64,000 nt of DNA from Numida meleagris (lineage: Eukaryota; Chordata; Aves; Galliformes; Numididae): the NCBI RefSeq assembly GCF_002078875.1, contig NC_034420.1, positions 4,711,814-4,775,813 on the forward strand, read 5' to 3'. Of this stretch, positions 23,746-37,633 are shown piece after piece; within the stretch, counting starts at the first letter, position 1; each line of letters starts with the position of its first letter. The position numbers were made by a program, and so were the translations under genes. The notes beneath the pieces are model-generated. The model saw only the letters and a list, made by a program, of their open reading frames with translations. It was not told the origin of the DNA and searched no databases.

Positions 23746-26700
23746 AGTTAATGGAATTAGACCCATTAAACACACGTAGAACCACTGTTACCAAATACAT
23801 TAACTTCAACAAGCAACCTGGCTTGCTCTTTTTGCTTTCAAATTGTGTTGCTCTTTTATTCTGCTTCAATTATGAAGAAATTATTCATTTCCTTCTCAAT
23901 AAATTCCATCCTAAACAAGTAAGCAAACCCATGGACAGTGGCAAATTGCTTGTGTTTAAAACCTAAATACACAGAGAGCATGAAAGAAAACCTGTGATTA
24001 ACTCTGAAATGCTCTGTGAGAACTATTTATGTTTAGAAAGAGCACCAATATGTAAACTACTGTTTTTAAAACCCAAGAAACATTCACTTTGCATCAAGGG
24101 AAACATGGCCTTTCCATGAACACTAAAATGTAAGAATACAAACAAAAAAATCTCTTTTGTGTTTGAAGTGGCTGAGGAGACATAAAGCAACTCAAGTTTC
24201 TCTTCTCATCTCAAACCATCTCCTTCTTCCAAGAACAGGCCTCATATTCCAGCAATACAACTCGAGGAAAGAAGGCAACCTATTAGCTATGGGCAATTTT
24301 CCATTAAATGCATGACCACAGATTACACTTTCCTATTCTAATAATGTTTATAGATTATGACATTGGTAGTAAGATTTCAATTATTTAGCTACTAATCTTT
24401 TATAGGATCAATATTTGTTTCACCTGGAATAACTCAGCACCTCTTCCATGTAATGACAATTTCTGCCTCCTTCTAATGCTGTCTCTGACCACAGCTGACA
24501 CAATTCCTCTGTTCTGAGGTCTTCCCTCGGACATCCTTCCTCTTGTTCATTCGCCGAAGTTACAAAAGGATGAATACACAATGATGCCTATCTTGCTCAA
24601 AACTCCCAGCCTTTCCCCAAAAGTCCTGTCTTTACCTGCCTAAAGCTACCTCATCCCTGAAGAAACCTGATAACCAGCTTAACTTTCAGCATATTACAGA
24701 TGTAATGAATGTGTGTTTACCGCATAATCAGAAATGCTTTAATGTCAGACTATTTTGCGCATCTAAATCAAATGCAAATGCTTTCCACTACTGCTTTAGG
24801 AGCCAGAGTGGAACCTAAGGAGCAGACCAGAATACGGCCTGCCATTCAAAATTCCCAGGCATTTAGGCAGCCTGCCCATCTATCTGATGTGCTGGCCAGT
24901 ATAAATGATTACAGTCCTAGTTTACTGCTCACTGCTTGACTCAGTTCTTCAGTTCTTCTACAGAGGAAAGTTCATAGTGTTCTTGGCCCTCATACAGGCT
25001 GCAGATGGTTCTTTGGTAAAGCTTCTCAAAATCATTTTTGCCACCCACCATGTGCCAGGAGGTAGAATTGTTATTATTTTCAGGGTTGGAGAGAGAGAGA
25101 GAGGAAAAAAATCATCAAGAAAAGTACAAAGAGATTAAAAATGGTAGCAGAATAGTAATCTTCTTTATTTTTTCCTTCTCTAATTCAAAAATTTTCTTGG
25201 TCCTTGGAGTAAAATTCAAGTGAAAGGCTTCATTTTCTTATTCTAGTTGTAATGTCTGACTGTAGTATGTGTACAAGCAGTAGGAAGGAACATTGCATCA
25301 CCACTACCAAAGCAAACAAACAGTAAAACCAGCCACCTACACAAGACAAATACTGTGCAGAAGAGTATAAGAAAGCTATTGTGTGCCTTCCATATACAAC
25401 TGCCCTGAAAAAAAAAAAAAGAAACAAAAGATATTAAAATGTATAGAAGGACCAATATAGCCACTCTTTTGATTACAAAAGGGAATTAACTTGGTGAAAC
25501 ACTAGCAGCCATTTAGTAAAATCATATTATTACTGATTACTTTCTTACACTTCACACGTTTGCAAGTGGATCTCAAAATTCAACCATGATTCCTCCAAGG
25601 ATCGAGATGAGGTTGGCCATCATGTACAAAAGCCTTTTACCAGTCTGGCTACTGGCTGCATTTCTCCTTCTCAAACCATGACTGAATACCAATAGGTCTG
25701 CAAAACAGACTTGACTTGTGAAAAGCAAGGCAAAACTGGCATCACATTGTCAGTAACTAAGTTTTCTCCCCATATCACAGTGGATGCTTGACTACATAGA
25801 AATTCCTTTCGCAATAAGCTTATGCACCTATAGGACTCCTCCTTGTTACTATTATTACTCTTTTCTAGTTCAGCTCCGGTCAAGCTTAAGCCTTCCTGAT
25901 TTTGCCTATCTGACCAAATTCTGTTTCTTCCCCAATGCTATTATACTAACCTCCAAGTCATAAACTAGTTCACACAATCTAGAGGTAAATTCCACATTTT
26001 GCATTGGTTTACAAGCATGTGCACAGGTCCATCCGCGCGAAGTCACCTCTAAATATCAGTCACTCAGGATTAAGGTAATAGCAAAGGTCCATCCCTCTCA
26101 CTGCTGCAGAGTAAGTCTGCAGAATAAGGCTCCGATCCGTCAGTCATCTCTCAGTCCTTTCTAACTCTCCCTCTCCCTTACATGAGCCAATTGTGTGTGA
26201 TTTAGGAATTCATGCCTGGTTTTACACACGGAAATTACAGATCAGGAAGCACTGTGGAAACAAAATAACACCTTTAAATTGATATCAAAATCTCCAAAAA
26301 GTAATTTGAGAAACATCATCACAAAGCTCATATCTACATTAATTCTATGTTTTGTATCCCACATTGACATACAAGAATATGTATTTGTAGGTCCATGCAT
26401 ATTTAGTCCTCTGTCTTCAAGGCAAACTCTGACAACCTCGTTTGAAGTTGCAAATTAATAAAACACTAGGTTCAAAAACTATCCACACGCTGAAACTAGG
26501 TATCTCCTAGATCAACTAGAAGCAGTCATGCTCACTCTCGTCTTTGTGGCAAAAAAAGATCACGCAATAAATGCAGCCTAAGAGCCGATGGATTACAGTT
26601 CACCTAACCAGCACAGGTTAAATAGATAGCTATATTTCAATTAAAAAAAGCCAACTGTTGCATGTCTTATTATCATAACAAAATATCCTGGCAACAATTA

Positions 26701-28144
26701 ATCGCTACCCAATTCACAGAAATTGTTCCCATTATATCTGAAGCAGCTACTTTCTTTGAATGTAATGACTAAGAGAAAAGAAACAGATGTTTCTGTTGCT
26801 AAGGAGATTGAATAAAAAAATGAGATAAAGCAAATATTTAAAATGATTTTTTTTTTTAAAAAAAAAGGAACATTTGTTCCATTTGGATTTAACTACTTGC
26901 TTTATATCCAGCAGCGCAGTCAGCTCTCATACAACAAAACATCACTGTGCTTCTTTTTTTACATTGTGATTGTTCAACTGCAATATATTCTGCATATTTA
27001 TTCTGGGATAACATAGCATAACAAATGAAGATGCCTACACACATACACTACTATATCCACGTCTTGAGCAGCAGCAGATGCTCCTTGTCAAAAGTGGGTA
27101 TCTGCATAATAAACTAGACTTCTGCTAAAGTGAGGGAAACTGTCCATGCAATGGGTCACATTACAGTTATGATATAGCTAAAGATGCAATCTTTAAAAAC
27201 AAAATCTTTCTAATATTATGTGAATTGTTTGAATGTATTCACATTATTATCGTTGATATCACATTGTACAAGCACAGAGCTTACTGCCAGAGGGTATAAA
27301 AAGCTGGGTCAGTATGAAGTAAAGCTGCTTGTACTGTACACATTTAAGTAAACACAACACACACTTAAGTAAAAGGTCAAGTAATGATGAAGGAGGAAGC
27401 GATCACTTTTGTAATTGCAAGTCAAAAAGCATTTTACTTATTTCCTAATCTTTTAAACAAATGAATAAATTGATACATTTTAAGCAAACAAAAACCTTCA
27501 CTGTCTGAAATAAAAATTAAAAGCTAATGCCACACATTAAGAAAATAGAGTTCTAGAACTCCAGCATACACTGAAGATACCCTCTTTAGGATGTATACAA
27601 AACTGAAGCTTGACCACAATTATAATCACAGAAGGGTTCTCACTAGGATTACTTCACTACATCTGCAGCAGCGACCAGTAAACCCGTACCGAGATTCTGT
27701 ACCCTACCTCCAAAGTAAACCCCTGAGAAAGTAGAACAAGACAAGCCTTAAAAGGCATCATCTGCCAGTAAAACAGATGCTCCTAAAATACACAGTCCTC
27801 AAAATATGAATCCTGTTCTATTGAGTTTATTATACCAAAAATACAGTTTCAAATTATTCTCCTGAAACCCATAGTTTGAAGGTTAGGTATACTTTGTGCT
27901 TTTTTATAGTCGAACAAGTAAGACAATGGTAGTCACGGTGTTTTCCCACTTCAAGTCACTGTAAATGTACTAACATTATGAGACATGTTTATGTAAATGA
28001 CAGACCAGCATAAGGCACAGTGAAACAGAATAAGTAATTGCTTGAGGACAACCAGCAAACAATGACCTTCCCTGTATGCATCTTCAAATTTAAAAGAACA
28101 GAAGTGTGGAACAAAAAATTATTTGTGCAATGAATCATCTTTCC
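23746..28144. other. AT-rich non-coding DNA, no gene seen
   Basis: No convincing frame. A (GA)n run lies at about 25087-25103, an A13 run near 25409, and alternating T- and A-runs at 26848-26866. A moderately GC-richer patch near 24480-24900 holds only a 76-codon frame without motifs. Confidence 0.65.
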
Positions 28145-28147
28145 TCA

Positions 28148-28420
28148 TGTACCTACTGGAATTGCAGCACAGCTACAGTGCAGCATAATCTTGTCATTCT
28201 CCAATGCCCTACTGACATGTTTTTCTACTGCATTATTAGCACCCTTGGAGGACTCCCTATTACTCAAAACTGATTTATTCTTGAAAGGTATCTTGCTCAC
28301 TCTAATATCTCCTTTCCTGCAGTCAATAGCAGCCATCTCCAGGCTGACATCTGAGCCTGTTTTCAGGCTTATTGTAACTGATTCATGTCCCAGCTTCAGT
28401 GGCAAATATATATCTAGCTG
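28148..28420 (-). other. 91-codon open frame with exon-like codon use, unidentified
   Basis: Minus-strand codons are stop-free from 28420 to 28148, bounded by TGA on both sides (28423-28421 and 28147-28145). The encoded segment is hydrophilic and mixed in composition (Lys, Asp, Ser, Glu, Cys), unlike the Phe/Leu/Lys-rich products expected from random AT-rich DNA. A possible splice donor, AG|GTACAT, has its GT at 28152-28151. No strong acceptor with a pyrimidine tract is visible on the upstream side, and no ATG starts the frame. It may be an internal exon, a decayed exon or transposon relic, or chance. I recognise no family. Confidence 0.25.
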
Positions 28421-28763
28421 TCAGATGGAGTACTGATGGTGGTAGCTCTTCCTGATACCAAAACGTCTGTAAGCATTGAACACTTTGATTTCTCACTGTG
28501 ATGGCAGTTTAGCTCTATATATTTTCTTTCTAGAAAACCTGATTTCTGGAGCTCCTTTCCAAGGGGATATAGCTTGCCTACAAAAATTTAACTTGTAATT
28601 TGATTCCAGACAGATTCAGAACTGGGATGTGTTTTATAACAGACATTCAAAGCCTAATGAACCAGTTTAGACCTGCTACCTACTTCTATAAACACAAACA
28701 GCTCAAGGAAAAGCAAAAGCAAACTGTGGAAGAAAATTTCTGAGGAGAAGAAAATCTTATCTA

Positions 28764-28862
28764 TGTGTATATATATGTATACGTATATATATGTATACAT
28801 ATATAGTTATATATAAATGCATACACACACTTAAGATTACATACATAATAAATACATATATA
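28764..28862. repeat. TA-rich microsatellite with a 20-bp perfect palindrome
   Basis: About 100 bases of alternating TATATA, GTATAC and CACACA. Within it tatatatgta at 28786-28795 is followed immediately by its exact reverse complement at 28796-28805. Such tracts can form cruciforms and are typical length-variable sites. Confidence 0.9.
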
Positions 28863-31800
28863 TATTAAATACACAAAAGTTAACCGTTCATGAAGGCAAA
28901 GACACAGGCCTAGACTGGAATGAATGCAATGAAATGCAGCTTTATCAACTCATTCCTCACGTGTGTCCTCTATTCCACAAAAACACATTTATTAGACACC
29001 TACACAGCCACCCTACCACAAACTTTTTGACTAAAGTAATTACAGAGGTCTCCTTCCAGGAAAAGATGCTAACTGCAACCTTTTCCTTTTCATAAGCTAG
29101 CCCCAAAGTGGCTCAGTTCAGGATTGATCATCACACACGAAGGGTTACACCATTCTAAAGAATACAGAATTTCTTCTGAAAACACATTTTCCAGTAAGAC
29201 TTAGAATCAGTTCCACAAAAATACAGAATTTCTGTACTGAAAATATAGCCCTGGTAAAGAAGAGACAAAACTGTAAACAAAGGACAAGAACACTCCAGCT
29301 AGCACTTTATACCTTCCCTCCCACCAGATGCTCGTAGCTTGTTGCACAGAGGAACTTCATTAAAAATCATCTGTGAAGAGCTGCAACTTCTCTTTGGCTC
29401 TCCAAGGACAGCCACAGAAGGTCATTTCTGAGTTTCTAGTGAAGATCCGTCCATTTCAGCTCCAGTTAAGAAGCAGTCAGATAGTTATTCTAGTATTTTC
29501 CTCAAGCTTGCATTCTAGGTTATCTTGAGTATCTACAGCATTTATCCACCCCAAACTTTCATATACAAAATCATATTACTACTGAAGCAAAAAGAAGAAT
29601 TTTCTTTTGTACATTAGGACATATATGAAAATGTGCCCTTAGTTAGCTAAACCAAAGTTTCAAAGCTCACAGGCTTTTTGTAGTCTTTTTTATACAACAG
29701 CTCACATCCCACTGAAGTACATAAAAAATCTGAAAATTGTAAACCTTCATGGAACAGAATGCAGATACTTCTATTAGAATCTGTATTTAACTCCAAAGAG
29801 TATCCTTATAAAATACTGAATACTATCAGCAGCTACTTAACAACGCTCAACTCTGTATGTTACACAGTAATCAATCAAAAATCTACAATTTCAAACACCT
29901 AGTTATCATTCCTGGTACATTCTTATTTGACATTTACTTATAACTTTGAATTTTATACAGTTACTTCTTCCCATTACAACCTTTTCAGTCTACATACTCC
30001 TATCTACAGTCCACTAAAATATTTTAAGATAAGGTAATCCCCCTATCTTTTTTTTTTTTTAATATCTAACAAAAACATTCCAGACCTACTGTTTTGCTTC
30101 AGTTATTCCCATCTTCCATTTGACAGAGGCCTGAATTTATCCAAAATAAGATCCCATTTCTCATATATGCATATGCCATTTGAGAAATGGTAATACTTCA
30201 TATATTTTCTCAAATAAAATACTGTGCCTTACTAAATGCTGCTAACTAAAGTTCTCTCCTAACAAGTATTTATGCAGTGCTAAGGCCAGTGTGTGGGCTT
30301 ATGTCCTGGTAACTTTAAAGCTACACCTAAAACTAAACAGGCTAAACCCCATTAGCATCCCACTTAAACTTCATACCAAAGTCAGAAATGGAAGAAAACA
30401 GTATCTCTTTCTCCTCAGAATATGTTTTGCTAAAACAAATAATTGGCAATCTGACTGCCTTAAAACTTGGGTAACATCTTAAGTCTGCTTCTGTAATCAT
30501 GATTCATATTACGATTCATTTTAATTGAATATATAACCTTGTTCTTCCACCATGCTGAACTACTGCTAATAATTAAAGGATACATCCATTTTATTTATTT
30601 AAATAAAAATTAAAACAAACCAACCAACAACAACGAAACATCACTCTCCCAGTACATTGCTTCTTATTAGGGATGCAAACCTTAGTCTGGGAGTTGGGGG
30701 ATCAGCAATGGGAAAATAATGCTGAAACAATGCTGATTACAGGTTAGTTTATAGTTTAGTTTAAATAACTTTTATGCTTACACAGGATGGAATTGGATGG
30801 AATTTTCTCTTTGCTGCCAGAAGAGTTACACAGGAAAAAGATCAATAATAGAAGTTACACTGGTTTTGTGGTTCTATTTTTAAGTGCAAATATTTTATTT
30901 ATCAAGTTGCAATTGTGAGTTTGTTGCTTTGGAAATAAAAGACAGCGCTACCCAAAAACATAAGTATAAAAAAATATTTCAATTGTTTTTTTTAAGGGAA
31001 GGGTAAGAGTATATCTTGTTTATAAAACTAGATATTAAGAGAATATAAGCTTTTTCTCCTCCAGATCTATTATCTCCTATTTCAGCAAAATGATCTTCTA
31101 TCTTTAGAAGACATAAAGAAGTGCTTTAATACAATCTCATAAAATACCTAACTGAAGATAAGACGTAAACTGGGAGCGCAGGCATCTTAGTAACTAAGAT
31201 TGTATTAAAAGAAATAACATCAATGATCCCATGCAAAACTATGTGAAAATTCTCACTACAAAAATTCTTACAACTAAATTTGATGTAAGTGAAGCTGGGG
31301 GCTGCCCTGGGCTGTGCTATGGGCTGGTTTTGCTCTGGTTCATGTTTCTCCCCTTTTTCCTCATGAGTCTGAAAATTAAACCATCAGGCAAAGAAGCAAT
31401 CCAAGAACACTAGAGATGAGAACCAGCTCTCATAGAAGGTACCTGTTAATGACTGGCCATTCCTGTTCCAAGATACAACAGTATGTGCCATTGGCAGAGG
31501 AAGACCTGGAATTTGACAGAAACCATGCAACCAAGACTGATCTCTAGGCTCAAAAAAGAGCACTGCTACTAGTGATGGTTGCCGTCACTTCGAAGACCCA
31601 CAGACTGTTCACACCATTTTTTATACTTTGCTTCCCTTTAAAAATCACAGGAAACTAACAAATTGAACATGGTAAGGAGAGGCATGTACGTTTGACAGTA
31701 AAAAGAGGGCTACTGCAGTAATTTTCTCAAATATTTTTGGTTCTTCATACCACTGTGTGTTTACAGTAAGTTTTTAACCCACACAGAATATGCCATTAGT

Positions 31801-34800
31801 GGCAACCCTAAGAGCCCTAGGCTCTCTAGACATAGGACTGAGAAAAGGCACTGAAGAAGGCAGTGGTAGATATGTTGTTTTCTTCCCACTACCACAGAAG
31901 GGAATTTACAGTTTAAATGCATCAAGCTAAAGCAGGGTTTTCATCAAAAAGTTAAACTTTTTTTCTTTAAAATAGTTGCTTTCTAAAGGCTTTGATCCAC
32001 CACAACAGAATGACAGCAGTCTTTGTTGAATAAAATAAATACAACAAAAGACACACATTAAAAAAAACCTCCACAAATTTAGCAAACATGCAGATACATT
32101 TATAACACAGTAATGGCCCCTGAATAACACAGAAGATATTGGAGGACACAATTGAGGGAAATGAGTGTCGAGATTTGGTTGTGAACTGATGGCAAGTCTT
32201 TGTCATTTGTATAAAGAAGAATGCTGGGAAGCTGGACAAAACACAAAAGGGAGGTAACTGAGAAGTTACAGTGCTTCCTTGGCAAACCAGCAAATCCACG
32301 GGAACACAAATTTAATGAGGTAAATGAAGAAGGGACAGTACTGGTTCACAGTGCAAGTCCAAAGCAGAGCCTAAAAAGAGGCTAAAAACCAGAGATGACA
32401 CCAACAGCGAGACAGAGCCAAGGAATCATTCCCAACCTGAAACTATCACTTAAGGAAAATTTATTACACCATATAAAGGTAGAATATCTCCCAAACCACA
32501 GGGACATGGAAATAAAGCCCCAAACCTGCTGAAGTAACATGCTGTGCAATATACTCATGGTAGTGACATTTTCCCCCATCCTGAGGCCCTAAGATCGGTT
32601 CTCTAACCTGGAGGAATTGGTAGAATACCTCTTAATCAACTGTTTCACCAAAAGAATATTCAACCCCTCACAACCATCGTAAGATCACTGTTTGAGCGCT
32701 TATCTCAACTGAAACAAAACCCCCAGAGCCACAAGTTCATTTAAAAATGACATCAGGGGATTTTGAGATTGAGAGTTTTGAAATTATCACAGAGGACCTA
32801 ATTCTGAGGAACTACTTCTGCAACCTTTTCCTCATGAACTCTAGTTGAGATAGAGAGCTTCTGGACCAACATTCTTCAGTGCCTACTACGTTGCTCTCTA
32901 AGAATTTAATATGAGGAGAAATTGTTCTTGAATTATTTGAAGATGGGCTATGAAGATACTTTAAAACAAATATATGAACTTTTACATTGAGTATAGAGAT
33001 ACATTTATAATAGTAAACAAAGATTTGGGGGTATTACCTATTTATTTTTTCTAATACAGCATTGACAGAAAACTGCCAAGAAATTCAGGCTTGTTAAAAA
33101 AGGAAAAATGGAAAAGTTCAAAATAGGTTTTGTTTTTTTCTAACTCTCACTATATTTTCTTTCTTATTTGTAATCACATAGTGAAACATTTCTGTTTTTC
33201 TCATTTTAGTTTTCTTTTAGAACATTTTAATTCAAAGATAAAGGCTCTTAGATTAAGTCACTTCATAAGTAGGTAGCACACACCTTAATAGTGTAAAAAT
33301 TGAAGAAATGGAGACACAGTCAGAAAATAACCTTTTAGATGAAAAATATGATAATAAACTGACTTATTGCAAAAAAAGTAAAAAAAAATGTGTTAACTTG
33401 TTCAGTGTGGTGAAAGAATTTGCTTGGAATTTTGTGCTTGACATCTAAAAATATTTTTTCTGTGCTTTGAAAGAAACATGATAGAATTAAAAATGTTATT
33501 AAACAGACTACAACTAAAAGGTTTGTTTTACAAGGGTCTCAACTAAACAAGCAGTTTCTTAAATAATATTGCTGCTGAATTTAATGGCTTAAGAATTGTT
33601 AGGTGTATAACAAAAAAATAAAATGAGAGAATAGACTCAAAATTTATTTATTTATTTTAAAGGCAGCTTTACCTTTTTATGGGAATCAAACAACTGAAGG
33701 TACTTCTTTTTCTCTTGGGGCTACCCTAAGCAAGATAGCCTTCTTTCTCTGCAGGACACATTGGGATAGTTTGTTACTGTGTGTAATTACATGAATTCCC
33801 AGAGCATATGTACAGCATAATTAAATTACAGGGTGACTAGTGAATATTGTGTCCAATAGTTGCAGACACCACAAAAGAAGAGAGAACTTGAAAGGCCCTT
33901 CTCTTTTTTAATATTTTCCTTTCACAACATTTTTAACAGGATATGCAGACTTAAAACTTCATTATATACATTAAGTCATAAAAATACAATTGTTGCTGTT
34001 GTGTTAAGAAACTGAATAAAGTGCCCACTCAAAAGAAGAAAAAATATTTTGATGCTAGGAACAATGAACTCCTAATATCTTCATTTGATCCTGATTTGTC
34101 AGGATGGACAAGTCCTGCAAATGAAAGTCTAAGTAGGTTCAAAAAAGATGCATTTCTCTTTCTGAAGCATTCTCAAGCAATTCAGCTGGGCTGGAAAAGA
34201 CTGAAGTAGATTCTGTAAAGGAAAGTGCTGGGACAAATTGCTTCCTCTACAAAAACACTTTCCTGCAGAGATCTAGAAAGGTATTTTTCAAGCATAGATG
34301 GAAGCACTTTGGTCAATAATATGAACACATCTCAGCACAAAACAACACACAAAATTGAAGTTATGACTACTCACTGAAAGGGGTGATCGGCAATGCTCTC
34401 TGTTCTGCTGTTTTGCAGTCGTTCTGGGTGATGTCTACAGCTCAGCGGGTGAGAGAGACTTCCTAATCCACTTGACAATGAAAAGCAAAAAGAATCTGTC
34501 AAGGAAAGAAGAAAAAAGTATAATTTCCAGAAAAATGAACTGTTTAACACTAGACATAAGCAAAGACTTGAAAAGTATTTTGGTACTCTCACAGCTTTTG
34601 AATGCCAAAAAGAGTATCACTATCTAGCCATGCTAGGATGTCAAAATTCATCTTCTAGAAACATCTTCTCCTTATGACTCTCCCTCCTGCCTGCCTCAAA
34701 CCTAGGCAGACACCCACACCATGAGTTTGCTTAGTCATTTTACTTACACACTACTTAAACTAACAGATGTGAATTGACCGTGTCCTCCCTACTCAATTCC

Positions 34801-36106
34801 CAAAGAAAAAGCACGATAACCCTGGTAGTAACCCTTAAAACTTAGATCAATACATTTTTTCCTCCAGATATCTTGACTGTGAAAAGTTTAATATGAAGTA
34901 ATCTTAGATGTCACGACTCAACAGCCCACTTGTTGCTTCCCCTGGCAATTCATGCTTTTCTTTTTCAGTCAGCAATCCCTTACACTGCCTGCTGGTTCCC
35001 ACATTTTCTTCAGAACCTTCAATATCCTCAAAAGTGTTTTTGGAAAAGAGAAATTACCCAGAACGTCCCGAGCTTCAGCAATGTGTCAATGACATTATCC
35101 AGTTAGAGCCACAACTACCAGAAAGATTACATAGATAAACAGGTTTTACCCTTCATTACAAAACCAGGCAACAAGACCCAAAGAAGAACTTCTTCAATGG
35201 AGAACCAATTGGTCATGCAGAATAGTAAATTTAAATAGCTGATATCTACCCACTGAAAAAAAATAAAATCCCCACTGGCTGGAGATGGAAACAGACAAGC
35301 AAACCATCAACACTAAAGTCAAATATTTCACAAATATATACAAAACATACAAAGACAAGCTATTCCTTCTGACTGACATGTATGAAATTTTCTTCTAACA
35401 CTGAGAGTACTTAACACTGCGAGTATTTAACACTGCTAGCTTACCTACAGCTTTCAGTGAATTTAAATTAATGGCACTTGTTTTTGATTAAAAAAGAAGC
35501 TTGATGTACCAGCACTACTTATCTGCTGAGGTCTATCTCCCAGGAAATGAATAGGCATAACTGTACTTTGGGCCAACAGCTTTCCATAAACCATCAATTA
35601 TTTAAATAAGACAAAGAATTCAATACACATTGTACATTAGTATCATGTAAAATCTTTAAGGCCAGAATCACGGCACAAGATCTTCCAAGAATACGAATCA
35701 ATGTGAAGCAAACAGTGCTTTTAATTTGCAAATGCAAAAGCTGAAATATGGATAACCTCACTAATTAGGGCTTGGAAGGCAGTCTTTACATCCATAATCT
35801 CCTTATTTTCACTAGTATGCTTACTTTTCTTTGTGCAGTCTCATGAACCTATGCCTCAATGCAAATTACCCTGCTGTTACGTACCTACTGCTCTGGTAAT
35901 TCTGCACTACTCAGAGTTATTTGCTTATAATTGCTAATTCGTTTATACCTTCCTTCTTCGAGTATCACTATTTCAGTGACTGAAGACTTTGGAAACATTC
36001 ATAAGAACAGCAGTAGGTTACACTGAGATGCAAACACTGATAATTTGCACACATGCAAAAAAAGTACCTTGCAAGTGCTAAAATCCTCCTTCCTTAAGAT
36101 TTACGC
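28863..36106. other. AT-rich non-coding DNA, no gene seen
   Basis: Open frames are short; the longest (110 codons, minus strand at 31967-32299) is Phe/Leu/Ser-rich and looks like chance. A 15-bp imperfect duplication lies at 31246-31275 and a TTTA-type run at 33641-33657. A 16-bp tandem repeat is listed separately. No RNA gene or repeat family was recognised. Confidence 0.6.
35397..35439. repeat. 16-bp tandem repeat, about 2.7 copies
   Basis: Units aacactgagagtactt (35397-35412), aacactgcgagtattt (35413-35428) and a partial third copy, aacactgctag. Two mismatches separate the first two units. Confidence 0.85.
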
Positions 36107-36111
36107 AAAAA

Positions 36112-36211
36112 CTGCCAACCAAACGTGTGTTATCTTCTAACCCTCATGAAAGAGGGCACTATACGGGCTTTCAAAGCCTGTTACGAGGAGGTGCTGACCA
36201 TCAGCAAGGCA
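36112..36211 (+). pseudogene. Pogo/Tigger-like transposase fragment (DDE-domain motif)
   Basis: The frame entered at ATG 36146 reads Met-x-x-Gly-x-Ile-x-x-Phe-Lys-Ala-x-Tyr, the spacing of the highly conserved MDQG-I-FKA-Y motif of Tigger/pogo transposases and their domesticated TIGD/JRK relatives (DDE_1 family). Directly upstream (36112-36145) Leu-Pro-x-x and a Ser-Asn-Pro remnant correspond to the LPPN-TSLLQP block that always precedes this motif, but reaching it needs a small frameshift. A Lys-Ala pair follows about eight residues after the Tyr, as in Tigger. The rest of the enzyme, including the VDNAPGH region, was not found, so this would be an old, mostly eroded copy. The match is short and rests on motif memory alone. 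Confidence 0.42.
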
Positions 36212-36212
36212 T

Positions 36213-36499
36213 GCAGCTATGTTACCCGCAGCGAGGCCGGCAGCACATGGCTGCAGGAAGCCCCAGCCAGGCCTCGGTCTTTCAGGAAGAGGACAAGTGA
36301 GAAACATTTGCGTCCATCTAACAACAGGTGCCAAGAAACACAACACTGCAAAACAAGTAACAAAGTTAGAACGGATGGAGCTGTTAATTTCAAACTTCTC
36401 CCACTGTAATACTATGGCTAAATCTTGTGGGGAAAAAAGGTATTATACATACACTAGTATTAAAAAAGTACTGAAATTAAGTTTATGAAAGAGTGATTT
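36213..36499. other. GC-richer stretch after the transposase-like motif
   Basis: The plus frame remains open to 36409 (94 codons from 36125) and becomes basic and Arg/Ser-rich. I recognise no domain. It may be the eroded remainder of the transposase-like element or unrelated DNA. Confidence 0.3.
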
Positions 36500-36660
36500 T
36501 GCTGGCGGCCGTTCTCTGTAACTGTACTGGGGGCCTGTGCGCAGGTGCTGGTAGCAGAACCTGCAGGGCCTCTGTGAGAGGAGGCCGGGGCTGCCCATGC
36601 TGGATGCGGACGGCTCCAGAATGTTTCGGTTGGCTCTATTTACACTGTGGCACATAGAAA
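36500..36660. other. GC-rich 160-bp patch, unclassified
   Basis: An abrupt GC-rich segment in AT-rich surroundings, with several CpGs (ggcggccg near 36504, tgcggacgg near 36604). Both strands are largely open: the minus frame 36443-36655 has 70 codons. Sharp edges suggest an inserted repeat or a decayed exon; I cannot assign it to a family. Confidence 0.4.
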
Positions 36661-37633
36661 TATTTATCCAGCTTCATACATTTCTCTGTCATATATATTT
36701 CAGCTAATACCAATAGTGCTAGTTCTCACAGTAACAATCCACCTCATAAGAGCGGACAGAGGGTTAACTAAAGAGTTTTTGAATTTTTCTGAGTGTAATT
36801 GCCATAGGCTGCAAGACCTGATGATCCTTACAGAATAACCCAGCAGTACTATTGAGATGGTATCAATAAGCAATCAGACAATTTTCTGAGAGTATTCTGG
36901 CACACTTTATACTGTCACTCTTCTTACCCTTGTTTATGATTAATTAATGAGCTGTATTTCTAAGATGCAGGTTATAGATTAAGCATGCAGTAATGATAGA
37001 AAGAGAAGATGGTGGCTGCAAGAACGTAAAAGGTAACTGCAAATTCTACACAAGGTGTATTTGGTCGGTACAGACTTCGTGTTGTAGCACTGTATTTATG
37101 TCAGTCACTAGACCACTTAGCGCAGATTCTCACCTGCCAAGCATCACCAAGCACTTGCCTGCTCCTCTGGACACTGCAGGCCCACACCAGCTGCTCCCTG
37201 CCTCCCACTGCTGTGCCTCAGTGCTACTGGCTCCATCCACACAGCACCTGGGCACCGACTGTTCCCACAACAGGATGGCACGTGGAACGGAAAGATTGCA
37301 GACTGTGCCTACTACCACTGTGTGATCAATTTTCACAGCATTTAGTACTATGCAGCACTTTGCATGCTACAGAACAGCTCTAGGTGCCTTCAGACATAGT
37401 TGAGAATGATAAACATTTTTATAAATTAAAGTACCCAGAAACTAAGGAACAAGTGTGTATTTACTGCATACACCACAGCCTGTTTACTGCAGCATTTGTG
37501 CTCCTGCCATCGGCTGGCAATGCCTCCCTCTGGAGAGGCAGCCCGGGCAGGGCCTGGTTTGCTCTGCAGATGCACTGAACCCGACCAAGCTGAAGATCAG
37601 AACAGTCTGCTTTCTTTTGTCTCTCTTCCTCAC

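Noticed and set aside
27401..27412. gatcacttttgt, matching the reverse complement of part of miR-153
   Set aside because: The match stops after 12 bases and the opposite arm of the hairpin is absent on either side.
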